Of a stretch of 64,000 nt of DNA, positions 36,901-44,333 are shown piece after piece (within the stretch, counting starts at the first letter, position 1; every line of letters begins with the position of its first letter). This DNA comes from Nectonema munidae (lineage: Eukaryota > Nematomorpha > Nectonematoida > Nectonematidae), in NCBI GenBank assembly GCA_030549495.1, contig JAUIRK010000936.1:124001-188000 (forward strand), written 5' to 3'. Both the position numbers and the translations under genes were made by a program. A model generated the notes under the pieces. It made no database searches. It was not told the DNA's origin and saw only the letters and a list, made by a program, of their open reading frames with translations.

Positions 36901-39900
36901 CACTGGTCTAGACTGTAGAGTATCTCATCCTTATTGATGGCATCGGTTTGATCCTTGATTATATCGAGAAGAGAGAAAATTATTCGATAGAATCATTTGT
37001 TTGAAGATTTCAGTTAACTCAAGAATTATAAAGAAACCTTTCTAAATTGCAGAAGCTAAAACTACCCATGTTTGCTGATTTCAAAATCTGCCTTCATAAA
37101 AATCGTTTCATCCTACACTTTAATTACAATGGCTTTATTCCCATAATTTCTTATATTATTTAAGGTTTTTTATCAAACACAATTATTTTTAAAATTATTT
37201 TAAATAATATTTTTGGTAAATCTTCTTATGCTTCATTCTGCAAAGACTACAATTAGGTCAATCTACTTTATACTTCACTTTTTCCGAGGCTATTTAAATG
37301 CTTTTATATTTCTTCATTTTTTTATGATTATGCTAAGTATTTATCATAATTGTTTTATTTTTAGGGATAAAGTTAAATTGAAAGATGTGAAATTGCCAAT
37401 GCCTTTCACTGTAAAGCTTGAAGACAATTGCGATGCAGCTATCAAAGTTATGAGGAAGAATAAATTAGAACAAATCTTCGTTGTTGATTTCAATAAGTGA
37501 GTTTTTTACTTTTCCTGGAAAAATTAGTAACCAGGCACTGAGTGATGTCGGACAATCCAATTTAGTCTGTCTCGGTTTCAAGGTGGTATAAATGTGTAGT
37601 TAGAGGGAAGCTGGAATTTTTTTTGCCAAAACCTCATAATGGCTAGGTTTAAATTATGGAAAAAGTATTTTGAGAACATCTGTCCAGAAACACCGACTCT
37701 TCATTAAAGGTGGAAAAAGATAAAGACAAAGAAGAATAGAGAAATTGGTGTTGTGTATGAGAATTTTATGAGCTGCAACAAAAGCTATGTAATATTTTAA
37801 AGCCGAGCTAAATATTATATAAGATAAAATTTAATGAAGAAAGCCAGAAAGGAAGAAAAACCAGCGCTATATAAATACTTATCTTAAAGGAAAATTTTTA
37901 AGAATATTTCCACCTAAAAAGAATAGCACTTGGATACTGGAAAAGATCATGGAAAATGCCATTAGGAATGTTTTGAAAATGAATAGCTAGCAAAATGCTT
38001 GCCTGTTGGACCTGAGTGTTGGAAAAGAAAAACGGAAAACTAAAAACACGATTATGCAACAAAGACAAAAAGTTTTGTGAATTGTACCCATTGCCTTGAG
38101 ATATAACAGCATAGAGAGGAGACATGCAGCAGTTCAGCATTAAACTTTCTCTTTTATGACCACATAGACTTTCAATGAAAAAAAGGCGTATCTTCGTGTT
38201 ATCGATGTAACGGAGAGATCAAAGACTTTCGAAAAAGAAGACTAAATAAGGAATTTATGTCCGTTCTTGGTTTCAGAAATCGTGGATGTCAAAATTTTTG
38301 TTCTTTTCGCAGAAGCAATGTATTTTCCACTCTTATAGTTTTAAAACACAAAGTTTAATTGCAAGGTTTCTCTTTGCCAAATTTTAGAATTGATTTTAAA
38401 TTTTATACAAGACCTCTCTTACAATCTCGTTAAAACTAACTCATAAAGGTACCAAAGCACTATACGATTGGTTCAACACGTGGAGAGAAGTTTGAACATA
38501 TGCTTCTGACAGAAATCCTGGTCAAATGATAGTCATTGAAGAAGAGCCTTGGAAATTTTAAGAAATTTGAAATTTTTTTGAAGAGCCTTTGAATTTGCCG
38601 AATGCTACAAAGAGATAGAGCTCTAAATTGAAGATTCAGCAAAGTTGATGTGAACAACAACTGTGACCATGGAAGCGTTTTGATGGTCCTTGGGTGTTCA
38701 GTTTGTGAATATTTTTCGTTTAAGAAGAAGACCGTGAAATACTTCAACCCATTATTCAGAGAGAGGTATCTGACGCTTCAGTATTCCATACGGACGAAAC
38801 AGACTCAACTTTCGTCATTTTTCAGTAAATCACTAGCTGTATTCGTTAATCCTAACACCGGAGCTAATAGACCAAACATGGAAAGATCCTGGCTTTGCGA
38901 AGATAAGAGGCTGCAATTCATGCACATTTCAATCATTGCTACTATTACTTTTGTTGGCGGATGATAGAAAAAAGAAGCTCGTGACATATTTTTGCCGATA
39001 TATGGTTTATTTATCCCTAAAATTTTACTAATATATTTTTAGAAATATTTCAATTACATTTTCTGTGTTATATATGTGGTTCTAGGAGAAAAGTATCCAG
39101 AAGACAAAAGTTACCACTTTTGTATAATACGAAGGTGATAACTAGTAATTATACACACATCCTTCACAATGTACTGTAGTGTTGATAGTGGCATATAAAC
39201 AATAGTATACACTATTGCATACAATGCATATAAACAATAGCATACACTAAATTATATGCTGATGATGATGATGTTCAATCTGGTTTAATTAAAAGACAGA
39301 GTATTTCATACAACTCACATATTAAATTGAAAAAATAGAATAAAAAAACTTCAAGATAAAATTTTATTTATAAAAAAAAACATTTTTTGTTTAAAAAAGA
39401 AAAATTAATATAACTTTCTTGATTATTAATATATTTATCTTCCATATTTGTTGATGAAAAAATAAAATTTGCCAATCTTGATAAAAATAAATACAAGTTT
39501 TCTGTTTCAAAGTAATCAAGATATATTTTTTCAATGTTTTTTTCGTTTTCCATAGTTTTTTTCTTTGTACCATTGTAAACATGCATTGTCCCAATTTTTT
39601 CTATTTCCGACATATCAATAAAAAATTTCCCTTCTTCTTTTTGGAAATATTCGATTACTTCCCAAATATTAGGCTGTGAGAAAGGTAAACCTTAGTTCAA
39701 TCTAAAAATGTATTATTTATTACTATAAAAATTTACTTTTAATATAGAAGCTTACGAATTGTGCCAACCTTCACAATGGTTGTTGGTTCTAACTACTACT
39801 TCTCTAACATTCCATATTTCTATAGGAAAAATTCCAAACCAAGTTTCTTCAAAATATTTAAAAAAAATTTCCATTCCATTGAAACATCCCATCACATCTT

Positions 39901-42513
39901 TCATTTTTAGAAATGCACTTTTAACCTATAAATTTCCAAAAAAAGTTAAATTTTTATTTTTATATTTAAATATATAAAACCTGATCTTTAGGCAAAAAAG
40001 CAAGAGCCATAAGCATTTTAACACATTTTTTAAAACTATTATTATTTTTGTAAATTTCTGCAAATCCTTGATTTGCCAATTTTCGATATACAGCTTGAGA
40101 AAAATGGAAAAGGCATCCCTTGTAAGAACTGTCAGGAAAAATCTAAAATGTATTATCATAGTTTTATTTGAAAAAAAAAATATTTTTACTTACTTTTTTT
40201 GCTGCAGCTATAATTCCTTGTTCAAAATCACCTGAAATGAATTTCACACAAATTCCTCTATTTTTTAGAAATGAAAATACCTCGCTAAAAATATATACAT
40301 TAAAATATTTCTTAAAATTTATGATTGAAAAATTATTTTTCCAATAACTTTCAACTTTTTTATACGGCAAAAAAGTATATACAAATGGAATTTGAATTAG
40401 ACATGGATTGTAAAAATTTGATAAAACAAATCAGGAGCCTTTTTAAATGTTCCATCAATGTATATATTCGAAACTTGTTGAACTGACGATATATGTTGAA
40501 AAACTCTTCCACAAAAAATTAGTAGTCTTTTTGAGCCAATTTTTTTTATCTACATGAAGAAATAGTGTACCATCCAAATTTTTTTATATTTTTCGGGTAT
40601 CATAAAATCAAGATTTTTTGGTGCTGGCTCTCTTTTTTTGTTATAGCGTATTTTTCTTAGTATTGATTGTCGTGATTTTAATAACCCTCTTTTCTCAGAT
40701 GAAATTTTATTTATATTATCCCTAATTAAAAAAAATATATATATAATTGTATATAAAATTTTAAAATAATTTTACAAATAAATTCTAGATGTTTTGTATA
40801 AATCTTTAGCTTCTGTCTTAGTACTATCATTAAAATTTAAGATATCTGGATCCTCTGCATTGTGGTTGTGTTGAACAATTTTTTTTATTGTTTTTGTCTT
40901 ACAATCATTGAAAATTATAAGACCTAAAATAATAATAAAAATAACAAAGCAGTTATTAAATTTTAAAAAATATTCACCTGGACATTTTTTTGAACTAATT
41001 TTTGTACAAACATAAGTTGAAGTCGTGTTTGTTTTTCTTTTTAAAAAATATTTGAAACCTTCATAAAACATTATACTTTTATAACTTTAAAAATGATAAA
41101 ATACAAAATAAATTTATTAAATAGATTCATAACACGTCAATCATACATACTTTGTGTTTATGATTTGCTGTTTTAATTTAGTGTATGCTATTGTTTATAT
41201 GCATTGTATGCAATAGTGTATGCTATTGTTTATATGCCACTATCAACACTACAGTACATTGTGAAAGATGTGTGTATAATTGCTAGTCATCACCTTCGTA
41301 TTATACAAAAGTGGTAACTTTTGTCTTCTGGATACTTTTCTCCGGTTACCATATATGTTTATCTCTAAATTATTTTTAAAAATCCTCTGTACGTCTATAT
41401 AATTTTTCCCTGTAGATAACAAGCCAAAGTAGTGCCCTTCAAACTCTTAAAACAAGAAATTCAAGGTGTTAATGTTGATTCTTTGAAAAAACATCCTTTG
41501 AAAAACTAAACTTGTTAAAAAAAATAAGGTTATACCTCGGTAGATTTAGTTTGAAAGATAAAGCAAATAGTTAATAGTGATTTATTTAAGCCATGTTGTT
41601 GGAGTTGTCTCTCTTAAAAACGTTTTATCGAAAGTGTCTTCCCAAAAGCTATCTACTAATCACTTGGTCTCTTCATTCGTAGAGAAAACGTATCCTAAGG
41701 TACGAAATTTTACTTTATTCGAATGAAAGCGAAATTGAAAATCTGTTTCTTCTTTAAGATTAGCGTTCACGCAGGCATAGAAGAAGTGATTCTACTTTTA
41801 CAAAAGTTTAACTACGTTCTTGTTTTCGCAACAAAGGAAGCCTTACCTGATCCAAAACGTGACTTTTATATCATTTTTCTATTTTATTTCCATCTCTAAC
41901 AGGGTGTCTACCAACCTTAAAAACCTCTTGAAAACCTCTTAAATTTTACTGATGTTAGAAAAAACTGATAAATAAAATATTAATATCAAAAATGACAGTG
42001 TTTTTCAATGGTGCTTTATGGCCACCTTAAAAACCTCTTCAATTTCATTTTTGAAATTTGGTAGACACCCTGTCTCTATTTAGTTCAATGAGCACCAAAG
42101 ATGATCGTTTTCCATTGAAATAGGGATTATTTATATTTACATCTTATTCTATGTTTGCCTCATTTGCATTATCTTTAAACTTTGCTTAACTCCTTTAAAT
42201 TAAAAAACTTGCTTACCTTTTATAACCACAATAATTAGCCCCCTCCCCTCTTTCACGTTTCCAAGAGGGGGCTTAGACTCAAGTGAGTTTAATATTTATT
42301 TTGGGTGTAATAATAATATTTAATATTTGAACTATATTATCGAAACTAAATCAACAATTCTTGACACTATTTTCAGGTGAACCTTTGTTAAAAGTTTGTG
42401 AAAGTGAATTCGTCATTGGAGTTGTTACAAGTATCGACATTCTCCTTCTCTTTCAAGCAAACAATGAGAACGGTGTTCTAGAAAGTGTCTTGAAAGAAAA
42501 ACTCACTCTCTGA
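15929..42513 (+). CDS. CBS: Cystathionine beta-synthase (12 coding exons)
   Basis: Pyridoxal-phosphate enzyme that condenses serine with homocysteine to cystathionine, the first step of transsulfuration. Exons: 15929-16055, 18130-18267, 19674-19753, 23880-24014, 25574-25643, 25702-25793, 28487-28809, 31422-31493, 37365-37496, 41591-41699, 41759-41858, 42377-42513. All junctions are GT-AG and in phase, giving 504 residues, within the family range. Landmarks: GGSIKDR with the PLP Lys at residue 56, TSGNTG (84-89) and GTGGSITG (194-201) binding the cofactor phosphate, EVEGIGYDF (240-248), and GGSSG (285-289). Residues about 350-495 form the C-terminal pair of CBS domains ([20 protein letters not shown]). 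The start is the first Met, 6 bases after an AG acceptor, so an upstream exon exists. Only 14 residues precede the conserved PDIL, so the heme-binding N-terminal region is not seen. The exon ending at 31493 uses a weak donor (GTTTTA). Confidence 0.93.
17192..17683. mobile_element. MITE with CAGGGG ends, carrying a nested MITE
   Basis: Starts CAGGGGCGCACATCC and ends GGATGTGCA...GTGCACCCCTG, so both ends share CAGGGG(C/T)GCACA in inverted orientation. The target duplication is poor (4 of 8 bases), so the limits are uncertain. Related right ends (CCAATAATTTT then GGATGT) occur at 17845-17865 and, with a complete GTGCACCCCTG terminus, at 34305-34352. Confidence 0.6.
17239..17408. mobile_element. 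hAT-like palindromic MITE (170 bp), nested
   Basis: Ends CAGGGTTGGGGTCAATTATA and its exact inverse. The interior is AT-rich, repeating the unit TAATTG in both orientations, so the whole element can fold back. Flanks GCCCCCTC (17231-17238) and GCCCGCTC (17409-17416) match at 7 of 8 bases. It interrupts the outer MITE at a C-rich tract. Confidence 0.85.
18268..19673. other. CBS intron, AT-rich
   Basis: No gene or defined element seen. The part near 19140-19270 is less AT-rich (GGCGCTTGGCTGAGAAC and following) but I could not place it in a family. Confidence 0.4.
20076..20405 (+). repeat. Minisatellite, 34-bp unit
   Basis: The unit begins ACTGTGATTCTAGGACGTGT and continues through GACAGATCATTG. 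Six copies at the left are nearly identical, with only one or two base changes each. From about 20276 rightward the copies diverge step by step, keeping mainly GATCATTGGTACC. It lies inside a CBS intron, just right of a short GTCTC...GAGAC inverted repeat (20022-20042). Confidence 0.9.
20900..21530 (+). repeat. Tandem duplication, about 315-bp unit
   Basis: The string ATCTTCATTTTACAG recurs at 21001 and 21316. Matching flanks (AAAATAATTCAAAAATGTAG, then GATAGG...GGTTTAAAAT) follow at the same spacing in both units. The units differ mainly in homopolymer lengths. Confidence 0.7.
23173..23620. mobile_element. Candidate MULE-like MITE with modular ends (448 bp)
   Basis: The left part carries AAAATGTCGA-type modules and the right part the inverse form (TCGACATTTTGTCTGTCGAC), ending GCCATTTTGTCTGGC opposite the left start GCCAATGG. 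The design resembles 9311-9926 and 54806-55650, but no clear target duplication was found and the termini are GCC rather than GGT. Confidence 0.5.
24015..25573. other. CBS intron with a SINE tail
   Basis: AT-rich, with a G run of about 10 at 24762-24771. At 25321-25346 the sequence CTCGATGAAAACACC...GGTACCT matches the tail of the SINE at 58690-58830, so a truncated SINE copy is likely. No gene seen. Confidence 0.45.
26283..27065. mobile_element. Degenerate hAT element with an inner insertion
   Basis: The left end (CACATGGGCAACCTACAGCCC) and the inverted right end (CTAGGGGTGGACAACCTGCGGG) fit the common hAT pattern CAGGGGTGG-CAACC. Inside, about 26405-26690 is bounded by CAGGACCGTAGGCAGGGAGG and an inverse-like GGCTACGCCTCCTC, possibly a second MITE. 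No transposase seen. Limits are approximate. Confidence 0.5.
27414..27870 (+). repeat. Two-copy tandem duplication, first copy split by a G/T tract
   Basis: TTCATATTTTGCTAG followed by TGTAAGATTTGATATACC occurs at about 27419 and 27707. Both copies continue through ATATATTTGTCAAATAA and a shared AAAATTCTGTAATCAAAG block. The first copy has about 110 extra bases (27527-27635) between these blocks. Confidence 0.75.
27873..28021. repeat. Inverted repeat, 46-bp arms (MITE-like)
   Basis: The left arm starts AATATTTATTC and contains ATATATCGTT and CCGTTACTTTTAG. The right arm is its near-exact inverse (CTAAAAGTAACGG...GAATAAATATT) with about three mismatches. The spacer is about 57 bp. No certain target duplication. 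Confidence 0.75.
29053..29258. mobile_element. hAT MITE, copy A (206 bp)
   Basis: Ends CAGCGTTTTTCAAAC and its exact inverse GTTTGAAAAACGCTG. Flanks TGCTATGA (29045-29052) and CTCTATGA (29259-29266) agree at 6 of 8 bases. The right subterminal part reads CCACTGAAGGGTCGGGACCC. No coding capacity. Confidence 0.9.
29288..29584. mobile_element. hAT MITE, copy B (297 bp)
   Basis: Same family and orientation as the copy 29 bp to its left, with shared blocks ATAGCAAGAACCACAG and GAAGGGTCGGGA. Ends CAGCGTTTTTCAA and TTTGAAAAACGCTG. The target duplication CGCTAAAC is perfect (29280-29287 and 29585-29592), so this insertion is probably younger than copy A. It is longer in the middle. Confidence 0.95.
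32115..34510 (+). mobile_element. hAT transposon (ZBED5-like), heavily decayed
   Basis: The left end CAGGGGTTCCTAACCCTGGGG is a typical hAT terminus for this group. The right end is uncertain; a possible one is near 34507. Transposase pieces on the plus strand, in changing frames: [12 protein letters not shown]...GFTCLIDD and KSQCVLC (32586-32683), matching the start and BED-finger region of ZBED5-like proteins; an SDNTI motif near 32940; [10 protein letters not shown] near 33020; and [17 protein letters not shown] near 33270-33330. Order and spacing fit one ancestral copy. Many stops and frame changes make it non-functional. Confidence 0.75.
34305..34352 (+). repeat. Right end of the CAGGGG-type MITE family
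   Basis: CCCCTTATATTTTGAGGATGTGCACCCCTG type sequence, given here by its key parts: TTTTGAGGATGTGCA then CCCCTG. It matches the end of the MITE at 17192-17683. Its left end was not found. Confidence 0.5.
34664..35067. mobile_element. hAT MITE (404 bp)
   Basis: Ends CAGTGGTTCTTAATC and, inverted, CAGTTGTTCAAAATC (12 of 15 bases agree). Flanks TTCTATTG (34656-34663) and TTCTGGTG (35068-35075) agree at 6 of 8. No coding capacity. Confidence 0.85.
35567..36645 (+). pseudogene. C-terminal half of a ZBED5/SCAND3-like hAT transposase, interrupted
   Basis: The first part (35567-35840) reads [20 protein letters not shown] and [16 protein letters not shown], matching the region before the dimerisation domain of ZBED5-like transposases. 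After the insert the second part (from 36208) continues through [20 protein letters not shown] to the hAT dimerisation motif ([20 protein letters not shown]) and [14 protein letters not shown], ending at 36645. The insert plus its duplicated 13 bases total 380 bp, which exactly accounts for the frame difference between the two parts. So this frame was open when the insert landed. The N-terminal BED finger and first catalytic part are missing. Confidence 0.85.
35841..36207 (+). mobile_element. Retroposon-like insertion (367 bp) in a hAT transposase
   Basis: Flanked by a perfect 13-bp direct repeat AAGTCATTTGGTG (35828-35840 and 36208-36220) and ending in a (TTAA)n tail (about 36190-36205). Variable-length long target duplications and a simple-repeat tail are marks of target-primed retroposition. 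The last 150 bases are GC-richer and can form a hairpin with a GAAA loop (ATCC-GAAA-GGAT near 36150). A weak B-box-like GGTGCGAACGCC lies just before the tail. No ORF; it may be a SINE or a 5'-truncated LINE. Confidence 0.8.
37497..39077. other. CBS intron, left part, unassigned
   Basis: A/G-rich coding-like sequence on the plus strand at about 37640-38140 and an open frame at 38650-38964 suggest an old mobile-element relic, but I cannot name a family. No terminal repeats found. Confidence 0.35.
39078..41350 (-). mobile_element. Mutator-like element (MULE), near complete
   Basis: Terminal inverted repeats of 176 bp (39078-39253 and 41175-41350) differ at only about four internal positions plus four in the first eight bases. 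The ends read GGTTCTAGGAGAAAAG and, inverted, GGTAACCGGAGAAAAG. The target duplication is ATATATGT (39070-39077 and 41351-41358). The interior holds one intron-bearing minus-strand transposase gene. The high similarity of the two ends points to a fairly recent insertion. It lies in a CBS intron, opposite to the gene's direction. Confidence 0.95.
39368..41071 (-). pseudogene. MULE transposase with FLYWCH zinc finger (intron-bearing, lightly damaged)
   Basis: Reads right to left. The first exon (41071-40978) starts [13 protein letters not shown]; with the second exon (40923-40776) it forms a FLYWCH-type zinc finger (CTK...KKCPG...VQHNHN). Both introns, 40924-40977 and 40722-40775, are 54 bp with GT-AG borders and matching phase. 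The next exon carries the first catalytic block ([18 protein letters not shown], 40460-40405). Later come [21 protein letters not shown] near 40240-40190, [14 protein letters not shown] near 40120-40080, and [11 protein letters not shown] near 39790-39757. All are MULE signatures. At least one in-frame stop near 40550 and a frame change near 40400 interrupt the third exon, unless a small intron explains one of them. Further short introns probably lie near 39980-39930 and 39750-39670. Confidence 0.88.
41351..41590. other. CBS intron, right part
   Basis: Between the MULE target duplication and the acceptor at 41590; AT-rich, with nothing recognised. Confidence 0.5.
41900..42072. mobile_element. 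MITE in the last CBS intron (173 bp)
   Basis: Ends CAGGGTGTCTACCAA and its exact inverse TTGGTAGACACCCTG. An inner block CCTTAAAAACCTCTT occurs twice in direct order. Flanks TCTCTAA and TCTCTAT suggest a 7-8 bp duplication, so hAT-like. It occupies a third of the intron 41859-42376. Confidence 0.85.
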
Positions 42514-42737
42514 CTAAACATCACACACATGACAGATACTCATCACACATTCGTTTGTTTTTTCAGATAACTCTTTTTATTATTTCTGATGAATTGCTTC
42601 CATAATTTTTTTGTTAGAATTTCATTCATTTGTAAAACACGACGTGATGTTTACCTTTTTTATTGTTTTGACTTTGTTATTTTGTAAAAGTAGCATATAA
42701 AAATCAATTTTACTATTTTAATCCATTTTGGAAATAG

Positions 42738-42743
42738 AATAAA
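42738..42743 (+). terminator. Putative CBS polyadenylation signal
   Basis: AATAAA 225 bases after the CBS stop codon. It is the clearest canonical signal downstream of the stop; in AT-rich DNA chance matches are common. Confidence 0.4.
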
Positions 42744-44288
42744 CTGTTCAATTTTTGCGGTATTTTGAACAATATGACCCTTAATCTTATTTTGATTGAC
42801 TAAAGAATATCTTTGTCAAAATATCTCTTTTTGTGTTATTCAAGGAAAGAATGATGCTAACTATGAGTCAGTTGGTTATTAAAATTAATTTAATTAAAGA
42901 AGGTTCCATTTTTTCTTTATATTCAGTAGTTTGTCTAATGAGTTGGCATTCTTTTCAAATGTAATAAAAAAGAAATGTTTACTTTTAATGACAAAGCAGG
43001 TCGAGTAAAAGCCTGTAAGGGTTATTTTCAATAACTCGAATGTTCTAAATGGTTAAAATTTTAATTTATAATTAAACTGTTAGTTATGCGTAAATTTATG
43101 AAAAGTACTTCTATCAAATGAGTTTGAATATTTTTAAATGCCCCAATAAATTTTCTTTAAATAACAGTGTGTTTTTCAGCTTGTAAAAAACAAATACAAA
43201 ATGTTTATCCCATTACAAAGGTTAACCCATCTTAGCATTGTATTATTGTTGGAAAGTATCCGTAAATCAGTACCTTTTGTTAGGTCATGCAGGAATTTAG
43301 GTATACATTCGGCAAAACAAAACTCGACAAAATTAAAAATTGGATCTAAAATTATATGTTTTATTAAGGACAAGTTTTTGCAAATCTTTTGCCATGAACT
43401 CTTGCATTTGTTTTCCAAGAACATATTAATTTTGAAAAACTTACTTATCGCTTTTTGATCATATGTTAAATGAATTATAACGTAGAATTTTGCAACGGAA
43501 TTGTTTTAAAATTTCAAAGAAAAGAACATCCCGGTAAATCGTCTTGAAAAATAGAACCTAACGATCTCACTTGTGTTGAAACCAAAATATTCAAAGACAA
43601 AAATAGCTTGATAAAACTTAAAAAGTTTCCAAAAACGTGTGAAAACCGATTATATTGAAGCTAAATTACTTCAAAAAAAGGAAAATTTGAAAAGTTAAAA
43701 TATAATTTAAAACAATTATTCAGTTAGAGAAGGAATTGTCTCTCAAAATAAAATTCAAATAATCAAGAAGTCAAATTGTCTTGAAAACAAAACTTGCTGA
43801 GGCTGCATTGTCTTACAAAACAAAATATAATTATCTTCAGAGCAAAATTTGGAGAGGCCGATCCAAAGACTGAAATTACGTGTTTTTCGACATTTTTCCA
43901 GCAATAAAATTTTTCTGTATTTCCCTACTATTTATTCAGGTGTTGAAGTAATATGATATTTGGTCAGTTAATTTGTTAGTTATTCAATAAGTAAGTTATT
44001 GAGATTTTAAATGTTTATTTTGACAGATAAATAGGAGCATAGTTAGTTATATAAATTCAGCTGAATGTAAAAACGATCGTCCTTTATAAAAAAGTATCGT
44101 GAACATTTAGAGAATGCAAAAAGGAGACGTATCAAAGGAACCAGCTAATAAAGCATTCTTTAATGAACGTGGTATCCAAAGCATATGGTTATGCTGATGT
44201 ATCAAAGGAAAAATATTCAAAAGTTATTTTTATTACCATAACAAAGTTTATATTAAAAATACTTCGAAGTTAAGAAAGGTTACCATTT

Positions 44289-44294
44289 TTTATT
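44289..44294 (-). terminator. Putative NHE polyadenylation signal
   Basis: AATAAA on the minus strand (TTTATT on plus), about 40 bases beyond the NHE stop codon, a usual distance for a short 3' untranslated region. Confidence 0.5.
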
Positions 44295-44333
44295 CTTAAA
44301 CAGGAATAAGATGACATCGCAAAAGTCTAGACC

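Larger units (their letters stand above)
35438..36905 (+). mobile_element. hAT element, internally deleted, with a nested insertion
   Basis: Perfect 8-bp target duplication GTCTAGAC (35430-35437 and 36906-36913). Ends CAGGGGTGCTCAGCG and, inverted, CAGTGGTTCACAACC. Without the nested insert at 35841-36207 it is about 1.1 kb, far shorter than a full hAT of this type, because only the C-terminal part of a transposase is left. It is a separate insertion from the decayed hAT to its left. Confidence 0.93.
31494..37364. other. CBS intron filled with hAT elements
   Basis: This 5.9-kb intron holds a decayed ZBED5-like hAT (32115 to about 34510), a MITE right end (34305-34352), a hAT MITE (34664-35067), and an internally deleted hAT with a retroposon-like insert (35438-36905). 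Outside these I see no coding sequence. Confidence 0.65.
42514..44333. other. Intergenic region between convergent CBS and NHE 3' ends
   Basis: A short inverted repeat of a C-rich tract lies just upstream in the CBS intron (42239-42272). Here a frame is open on both strands at 43176-43458; the minus version (FNFVEFCFAECIPKFLHDL) looks more protein-like but I cannot assign it. The rest is AT-rich. Confidence 0.45.

Noticed and set aside
43176-43458. Open frames in the intergenic region
   Set aside because: Open on both strands at once; the minus version looks slightly protein-like but there is no recognisable family, so it was not called a gene.
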